64,000 bases of DNA from Poa pratensis (lineage: Eukaryota; Streptophyta; Magnoliopsida; Poales; Poaceae): NCBI GenBank assembly GCA_947311845.1, contig CAMZMU010000107.1:18187166-18251165 (forward strand), written 5' to 3'. Under the pieces are notes generated by a model that was not told where the DNA came from, ran no database searches, and saw nothing but the letters and a program-made list of their open reading frames with translations. Positions 57,373 to 64,000 of the stretch are shown here, in pieces; the first letter of the stretch is position 1, and every line of letters begins with the position of its first letter. The position numbers and the translations under genes were made by a program.

Positions 57373-59269
57373 AGGGCGCAATGTATGTATTTCGGCTTAT
57401 CATAAATGAAGTTGCAGCAATCCGAGTCTATTCTGGGTATTCATATTGGCATTAGCGTCTTCCTCGACTTCTTCAACAACCTGGCCTTGTAAGTATCGTT
57501 TATATATCTGCTTTATGCTTCTGCGTAGTCTCAAACAGTACTCGGAGACTGCCCCTCGCTTTTTGTCTAAGTGTTTTACCCCGGACAAGATGTCTTGACC
57601 CGGGGACTGGGTAGCCAGTCTGTTTTACACCACCTCCTAGATAAGAAAAGTGACTCGGGGACTCGGTTGAGACCGAGTCTAGTTTTTTGTGCATAGTATC
57701 TGCTGTTAGATTCGTTTTCTATCAAGTGCTATAGCTAGTTTGCCTCGGTTAGTATAATTGTTGTTCCCGTCAAATATTTTTCATGATATGTATGTTGGAC
57801 TAACGTTGAAAGGTGACATCGGTTATGTTGAGAACGTTCGCACCAAAGTATTCCAGAAATCCGAGGTGCATGGTAATCCGAATCAATTTGGAAATCTGGG
57901 TCATGTCAGTAATCCGAATCACATTGGTAATCCAAATCACATTGGTAATCCGAATCACATTGGAAATCCGAGGTATCCTCGTATTCCGAAGTATCATTGT
58001 TATATTGGTTATCTCAAATTACCCAAGTTATCGAGGCATTATCAGTATTCTCTGGATCGCCGTTTATTTCGGCTTGCCACAGTATCACGACATCTTTCCA
58101 CATCCCAGATCGCCGTTTATTTCGGTTTGTCATAATATCATGACATCATTCCATATCTGTTTATTCTGTTTGCCAGCGTATCATGGCATCATTTGCATAC
58201 CAGATCTTTGTTTATGTTTGTTAGCCAGAGGCAACCTTTGAGATATGTTTTTGCAGGTTGTATGTCAGTCCAGCGGTGGCTGGAGACATCTATGTCGGTA
58301 TACGCCCGAAGTGGCTAAAACCGGCATTCGAGATATGCTTATGTGAATCCAGCAGTGGCTGGAGATATCTATGTCGGTATACGCCCGAAGTGGCTAAGAA
58401 CCAGCATATGAGTTATGCCCAAAGAGGCCGAGGTACCGAGACATGTGTGATATGCCCAAAGAGGCCGAGATACCGAAATATGTGATACGCCCGAAGTGGC
58501 TAAGTACCAAGTTATGTGATATGCCCAGAGGGGCCGAGGTACCGAGATATATGTGATATGCCCAAAGAGGCCGAGGTACCGAGACATATGAGATACACAC
58601 TTGCAGGTTTATGTCGGTCCAGCTTACGCTGGCGGCATCTCAATTCGGTAAAAGCAGGAGGGCTAACCGACGCTGGCGGCATCTCAACCCGGTAAAAGCC
58701 AGGAGGGCTAACCGACACTGGTGGCATCTCAATTCGGTAAAAGCCAGGAGGGCTAACCAACGCTGGCGGCATCTCATCTCGGTAAAAGCCAGGAGGGCTA
58801 ACCGACGCTGGCGGCATCTCAATTCGGTAAAAGCCAGGAGGGCTAACCGACGCTGGCGGCATCTCATTTCGGTAAAAGCCAGGAGGGCTAACCGACGCTG
58901 GCGGCATCTCAATTCGGTAAAAGCCAGGAGGGCTAACCGACGCTGGCGGCATCTCATTTCGGTAAAAGCCAGGAGGGCTAACCGACGCTGGCGGCGTTCG
59001 TTGTTGATTCGGGTGAGCTCGGTCAACCGGATGTCGCATTTGGCCTGGAAGGCATGGCTAGATGACCGTATTACAAAGGCGCCCATGTGTTCAACACATT
59101 TCCAGTGCAAATTGTCCATCTCGTTGTTGATTCGGGTGAGCTCGGTCAACCGGATGTCGCATTTGGCCTGAAAGGCAAGGCTGTACGGTGCGGGAGGTTT
59201 CTCGTACAGTTAATTATTTTTGTAAGTCTGTGCGCGACTCTGCGAGTCCCCCACAGCCTCGGGGACTAC
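57373..59269 (+). other. Non-coding 3' region of the Gypsy element with tandem arrays
   Basis: Between the integrase stop and the 3' LTR lie 1.9 kb without real genes. They contain an 18-bp array (aatccgaatcacattggt, about 57890-57970), a block with two long copies of gtatacgcccgaagtggct context (58258-58400), a block of gatatgcccaaagaggccgag units (about 58410-58590), the 45-bp array at 58627-58985 and a 49-bp direct repeat (about 59007 and 59120). A purine-rich cggggacta precedes the 3' LTR as the likely polypurine tract. Confidence 0.8.
58627..58985 (+). repeat. 45-bp tandem array, eight units
   Basis: Units begin cgctggcggcatctca and end ggagggctaaccga. The first is 44 bp (one C missing) and seven are 45 bp. 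In the later units the variable part alternates caattcgg / catttcgg, so a 90-bp higher-order unit has been amplified. Because 45 is divisible by three, both strands stay open in several frames. Confidence 0.93.
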
Positions 59270-60917
59270 TGTCGGGGATGTAACCCCGGGTACCCCAAAG
59301 TGTTGGTTTAACCGAGGTGCTAAAGGGAGTAAAAGCAGGAAATAGAAATGGTAAAAGATAAAGAAACAGGAAGAAAAACCAGTCTGGGCCGAATCTGGTT
59401 CTGCCTTCTGGACCGAATCTGAGTGTATCTCGGTTAGGGCTGGCATTGCCCTTACCCGGAATGGGCCATGTTTCCCAGTTGGACCGGATCGTGAGCTTAC
59501 CTCGGTGAGCCGAATCAAACTATCTCGGACCAGCTCTCCTCGCCTCGCGTGGATCGAGTTCCTCCAATCCCGGTCGAACTGTGCTCGCTAGCCTCGGTTG
59601 GCTTCCAGTCTCGTCAGGCCTCCTCCATCTTAGGCGGGCCGGCCCAGCGAACCTCGCTTGGACCGAGCCATGCTTCACTCGGATCGAGCCAACATCACTG
59701 AATCCGGATGGGCTAGCGCTCCCTCTATCTCGGACTAGGCCAAAGTTGGCTGAACCTCGGGCGGGCCAGGCCGCACCAGCCTCGGCTGGACCACGCCGTG
59801 AGACTAATCTCGGATGGGCTGGGCTCCTGATTAATCCGGATCGGGCCACCATCCTGGAATTCGGCTGGCCCGATACTGTTCTGATTCGGCTGGAGCTCTT
59901 TATTCAGATAGGCCGGCTCGTTTCTCCTGACTCGGTTAACCGGGATCTATGCACCCGCGCTGGGCCTGGGCCTCGTTACCTTCAGAAGCAGGCTGAGATG
60001 GCTAGTCTCGGAGAGAGCAAGACGGCCACGATCGAGACCTCACCTCGGTTGTTTATTTCTTCCAGCGTGCACCACTGAGCGGATCGATGCAGTTTCTATC
60101 TCGGGCTGGACCAAGGTCCTCTACTCGAATTGATTAATCTCGGACAGCCCGAGTCAGTTGTATCTCGGGTGGGCAAAGATCGATACCTCCAGCGCTGCTC
60201 CATCATCGACATCTCCCCAAGTCTACTCCAACCGGATCAACTCCAACTGGATCATCTCCAACCGGGTCATCCCCGCCGATGCCGGGACACCCTTATCCGA
60301 ATCATCATAAATATCTTCGGGAGAGGATAAGAAGAGGACGTGGAGATTCTCAAGACAATGGCTAGACGACAAAGGAAAGGACGGCATCTCCCGGAGATGC
60401 CGGAGACAAGTGCTAGAAGACAAAGGAGTCAACTGTGCTACAGTGCATGGCGTCTCCTCCTCCACTCATTGTTCCCTGGGTTCCACGTTATAAGGGGCAC
60501 CAGGGAGAGGGGACGGGGAGGAGAGGCACGGGCGACCACGCACACAGCCCCTGGGCTCTCTCTTCTTCCTCTTGCTCACTGGAGCTTTCTTCTTCCTGGA
60601 GTTCCTCTCCATTGCTAGATCTTCACAGCTCGAGGAGCACATGTACAAATCATATACAAAGAGGAGAATACACCAAGTAGGCTAGTGCTGCAGTAGGGGT
60701 TTTACCTCCTCACGAGGGCCCCGAAGCAGGGTACATCGTGTGTGCTTTGTGTTCTTGCGGTTCTTGTTCTTGTTCTTGCTTGTTCTTCGTGTTCTTCGTG
60801 TTCTTCGTGTGTTCTTCGTGTGCGACTCCATCGTGCAATCCCTCCCCGAAACCACAAGCATCCGTTCGGCCCCAGAATAAGCCTACCCCTAGGCATCTGC
60901 GTGTTCCCACCACGACA
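59270..60917 (+). repeat. 3' LTR of the Gypsy element
   Basis: 1648 bp, from TGTCGGGGATGTAAC to CACCACGACA. It is 9 bp longer than the 5' LTR because the (gttcttcgt) repeat near 60780-60822 has one unit more. TGTCG/CGACA ends are perfect here. Confidence 0.95.
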
Positions 60918-60922
60918 AACAT

Positions 60923-62785
60923 CTACAATTTTTAATACCAATCAATAATTGTACCGTAGAATTTAGTTTTATAGTGAATTCAGTATTGTATTGTAGATGC
61001 CAATATTCTCTTCTTTACATTTGTGTTCAGACATATCAAATTTATGATTTTCACTATTTTCTTGAACGGGTTAGTATAAAAATATCTACAAGTCAAATTA
61101 GCAATTCAAGACGATCATAAATAGAGATTTCATTATACACATGTATTTTTACTATCTATATTATGGTGTACATGTTAGCGCATTTTCTACAAAACGATCA
61201 CGCTGGAGTCAACCTCTTGTTTTTAAGGTTCCACTTGTATATTGTTTGGACTATTGATAAAATATATCTTACCTTTTTTTTGAAACCTTATCCTTGTTTG
61301 GATTTTTTAAAAATAATTAGCTTACCTATGTTCCTCTACCAAAACTAGGAGGGTTAAATTTGGGCTAAAATAAATAGGAGTAGTCTCGCGGGTCAAAAGA
61401 AAAAGAGATACATAAGAATGAAGGAGAGTTCGTACTCTTGAGTCTTGGATCATGTGCACCAATGCACCTAGCACACACAAGAAAATAAAAACAAATTATG
61501 GCATGACAAAAATTCTCAAAATATCCATCGACGACGATTTCAATCTATATTACTATTGGAAGAAGTTAAAACACATATTATTGATACTTACATGTTTAAC
61601 ATGTAAAAGGGTAAAAAAGATCTAAAATTCTAAATATGTTGTAAATTTTGCATTGTTTGATAGGTCGCATATTGTAAAATTTTCTACAAAACGATCATGC
61701 TGGAGTATTTGGATTGTAGATAAAATATATCTTGCCAGTTTTTTGAAACCTTGTCCTTGTTTGGATTGTTTTCAATAACAAATTTGCTTACATGTGTTGC
61801 TCTATCAAAACTAAGAGGGTTAAGTTTGGGCTAAACTAAATAGGACTAATCTCGCGGTAAAAAAAAAGATACATAGGAGGGAAGGGAAGTGCGTACTCTT
61901 GGGTTTGGCTCATGTGCACCAATGCACTTGGCAAAACAAATTTGTGGCATGACAACTAATTTCAAAATAATAACCGAAGAAGATTATTACGTGACTTAAT
62001 TTTCGATTGATTTTTTGATAATCTTACTAATCAATATTTTTTTTTGGTCCAACTGACATTTAGATTATACGTGACTTAGTTTTTGGCTGAATTTTTGACA
62101 AACTTACAAATCAATAAATTTTATTTTCTGGCACCAGGATTACTGGTGGCCGAGATACAAAATGCCTTTTGAGTGAAAAGACAAACATACAAGCATACTA
62201 ACTCTTCGAGCTTATTAGTAGAGTAACGTAGCTTATGTTTGCCGTGACGAAGAAAATATTGTCGACAACAATGGTTATATACAACTCCTAGAGTCACCGT
62301 GTTCCGGTATCTTGCTCCATTGTGATCTTGACATCCGATTTTTGAAAAAACCATCAGATGTTTCTGTGTAAGAATGTTTTATCTCCCTGATATTTTTGAG
62401 AACACAGATTACATCATAGACGCACACACAGCGGATACAACCAGCATACACATACACTCACACTGTCACACACCACCACTAGGTTTGATAACTTCCATTC
62501 CTAGGGGGCAAGAGTGCGACCACTCTCTTAACCATTCAACAACATGTTCCTCTAGGTTTGAGAGGAAGCCATTGTAGTGAACTCGTTGCCAACGTACGCA
62601 CGAGTATTGAAGGGAGGAGGACGATATAGAGGGTTGGCAAAACAGCGGACAAGTCTATGGAACAGGACATGAAAAAAGCTAGGATGATTAAGACCCACTG
62701 GACCAGCCATTATGCAGTCGCGTGCACACAAGAACAGATACGGTTGACTGCATTCCAAACGCAAGAGCATTCCAAACGCAAGAGT
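60923..62785. other. Intergenic, AT-rich, with an internal duplication
   Basis: Segments 61182-61480 and 61679-61945 are diverged copies of each other (attttctacaaaacgatca, ataaaatatatctt, aaactaggagggttaa, gtgcaccaatgcac). No coding region or transposon termini were recognised. Confidence 0.5.
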
Positions 62786-62798
62786 AAAACTTCGTGTA

Positions 62799-63541
62799 AT
62801 GACTGAGAGCAAGGCCCGCACGTTCCCCTCCCCTCCTCTGCTACAGTAGAGAAGGGCGAAATTTCTGGATCCGCCTGGTCGCCGCACTCTCGCCGTCGCT
62901 GGCCGCGGGATCTCTCTCCCCCCGTCCGCTCCGGCGGCGGGTGGGTGGGGGATCCCCGGACCTCTTCGTGTTTATAGAGTAGGGGTGAGCGGGTTCCCGC
63001 CGGCGGCGCTGAGGAGGCGGTGGTGCGGTTGGTGGGTGTTTTGGTGTCGGCGACCTTCCCCTCCGGCGGTGGAGCTCCGGTGGTGCTCCGTCGCGTGGTG
63101 GCCGACCTGTCCGTGCTCGCGGATCCTCGGATCTGCTGTGTGCGGTCTCCCTTCTCCGGCGGCCGTGGTGCGGCGGCGCTGGAGATGCGTTTCGGGAGGA
63201 GCTGGACAAGATCGGTGGCCTCCGGCTGCGTCGACGACGATGACGGCTGCGGCAAAGCGGCGTGGTAGGGCCGGGGGACGTCTGCCCCGCTCGTTCATCG
63301 ACACAAGTTCCGCCGCGGCGCGGCGGACGGTTTCGGCGGCGTCTTTCAAGGGCTAAATTTCGCCCAGGCTCTGGTAAGGTGGTGGTTGCCGGTCTTCGTC
63401 TTCTTCGTCGCCGGTGTTGCCGCGGATCTTGGTGCTAGCTCTGGTTCATCCTCTACGTATTGTTCCTTTTCTGTATTTGTTCTATGTACTGTGTACGTGG
63501 CTCTGTGGTGAATATACGTGGAAGTTGGATGTGTCAAAAAA
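62799..63541 (+). mobile_element. GC-rich poly(A) retroposon C with 13-bp TSD
   Basis: The 743-bp unit is framed by the 13-bp direct repeat aaaacttcgtgta at 62786-62798 and 63542-63554, and ends in an A run directly before the second copy. The first 550 bp are GC-rich with open frames on both strands; the last 150 bp are T-rich and UTR-like (cgtattgttccttttctg). No reverse transcriptase. Like retroposons A and B, it may be a non-autonomous LINE derivative or a retrocopied transcript. Confidence 0.8.
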
Positions 63542-63554
63542 AAAACTTCGTGTA

Positions 63555-64000
63555 CGGACACATGTATGGTGTTTGGTGTTGCAAAAATAAATAAATAAAA
63601 ACTCTATGCGCTAAGTAGCGGTTCGGATCCCCTGGAGTTGGACTGAACTCCATCGCGGTGGAGTTGGGCAAATCGCAGCCTTGCATTGTCCCTATGGCCC
63701 AGATTTAATCAGGAGTAATTAGGAGAGATTTTTGTTGGCATGAAACTGCGACTTTGGTGCTTAAATTGCGAAAAACCGCGACAATGATCTGGGATCGCAT
63801 AAAACCGCGACTTTGATGTTGTTCGCTCGCAATAAACACACATCGGTCGTTAAACGCGAATTGACACCGAATCTAACGTGTGGGACCCACTCAAAAGCTG
63901 ATGTGGCATGTAGAGCCCCACTTGTCGGGACTAATTTGCATATTTTTAATTGGGTCCCACTTGTCAGCTCATGGGAGCCAATTAAAAAAGAAAATGTCTA
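63555..64000. other. Intergenic end of window
   Basis: A segment with repeated phrases on aaaaccgcgac (63750-63815) and cccacttgtc (63917-63973). No gene is seen; a repeat may continue past the window. Confidence 0.4.

Larger units (their letters stand above)
48930..60917 (+). mobile_element. Complete Ty3/Gypsy LTR retrotransposon, Tat-like, young
   Basis: An 11,988-bp element with two near-identical LTRs (48930-50568, 59270-60917), a 5-bp target duplication AACAT (48925-48929 and 60918-60922), a primer binding site and the domain order gag-protease-RT-RNase H-second RNase H-integrase. The second RNase H places it with the Tat/Retand-type Gypsy clade by general knowledge. LTR pair: seven substitutions, all transitions, and one 9-bp repeat-unit difference. 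The coding region has many one-base frame breaks, so it cannot encode a complete polyprotein now. Confidence 0.95.

Noticed and set aside
58627..58985. CRISPR-like regular array
   Set aside because: Units are contiguous with no unique spacers, and the array lies in a plant retrotransposon.
58611..59171. Open frames of 170-186 codons on both strands with 15-residue repeats
   Set aside because: They are translations of the 45-bp tandem array, whose unit length keeps several frames open; no start context or family supports a protein.

Overview
The window looks like nuclear DNA of a Triticeae-type grass (wheat, Aegilops or barley relative). The evidence is a few intron-containing, GC-rich genes with grass-like proteins, set in dense and often nested transposable elements. 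These include TA-flanked Stowaway MITEs, TWA-flanked Tourist-like MITEs, a tRNA-like SINE present several times, Helitrons, a Mutator-like element and long LTR retrotransposons. No CRISPR array, rRNA, tRNA gene, bacterial operon or integrated virus was seen.

Four host genes are supported, all on the minus strand: (1) a secreted class III peroxidase with four exons (5660-6990); (2) a DUF4228/PADRE-domain protein with two exons (21494-23155) and a one-base frame break; (3) a U-box/ARM-repeat E3 ubiquitin ligase of the PUB12-15 type, exons spread over 25009-31035, also with a one-base frame break; (4) a single-exon 3-ketoacyl-CoA synthase of very-long-chain fatty acid and wax synthesis (47027-48484), apparently intact. 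They have no obvious joint pathway and are isolated genes between repeats.

Layout: 1-5.6 kb MITEs and a SINE; 5.6-7.1 kb peroxidase; 7.1-16.7 kb SINEs, a 5'-truncated LINE, a CACTA end and unassigned repeats; 16.8-19.1 kb Helitron; 19.8-20.7 kb MITEs; 21.5-31 kb PADRE and PUB genes, the latter with a second Helitron inside its large intron; 31.6-33.1 kb a TSD-flanked GC-rich retroposon; 34.7-36.1 kb solo LTR; 38.2-39.3 kb Pack-MULE-like element with 9-bp TSD; 40.3-44.0 kb a poly(A)-tailed retroposon split by a second solo LTR; 44.8-46.2 kb a direct segmental duplication; 47.0-48.5 kb KCS; 48.9-60.9 kb a complete, very young Ty3/Gypsy element with 5-bp TSD and an extra RNase H domain; 62.8-63.5 kb a third GC-rich poly(A) retroposon.

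The most interesting signals are the young Gypsy element whose LTRs differ only by seven transitions and one 9-bp repeat unit while its coding region carries at least thirteen one-base deletions; the two Helitrons with matching 3' hairpin/CTAG ends, one inside a defence-type E3 ligase gene and carrying fragments of a membrane-protein gene; the Pack-MULE; and a solo LTR that interrupts a continuous 331-codon reading frame inside an older retroposon.
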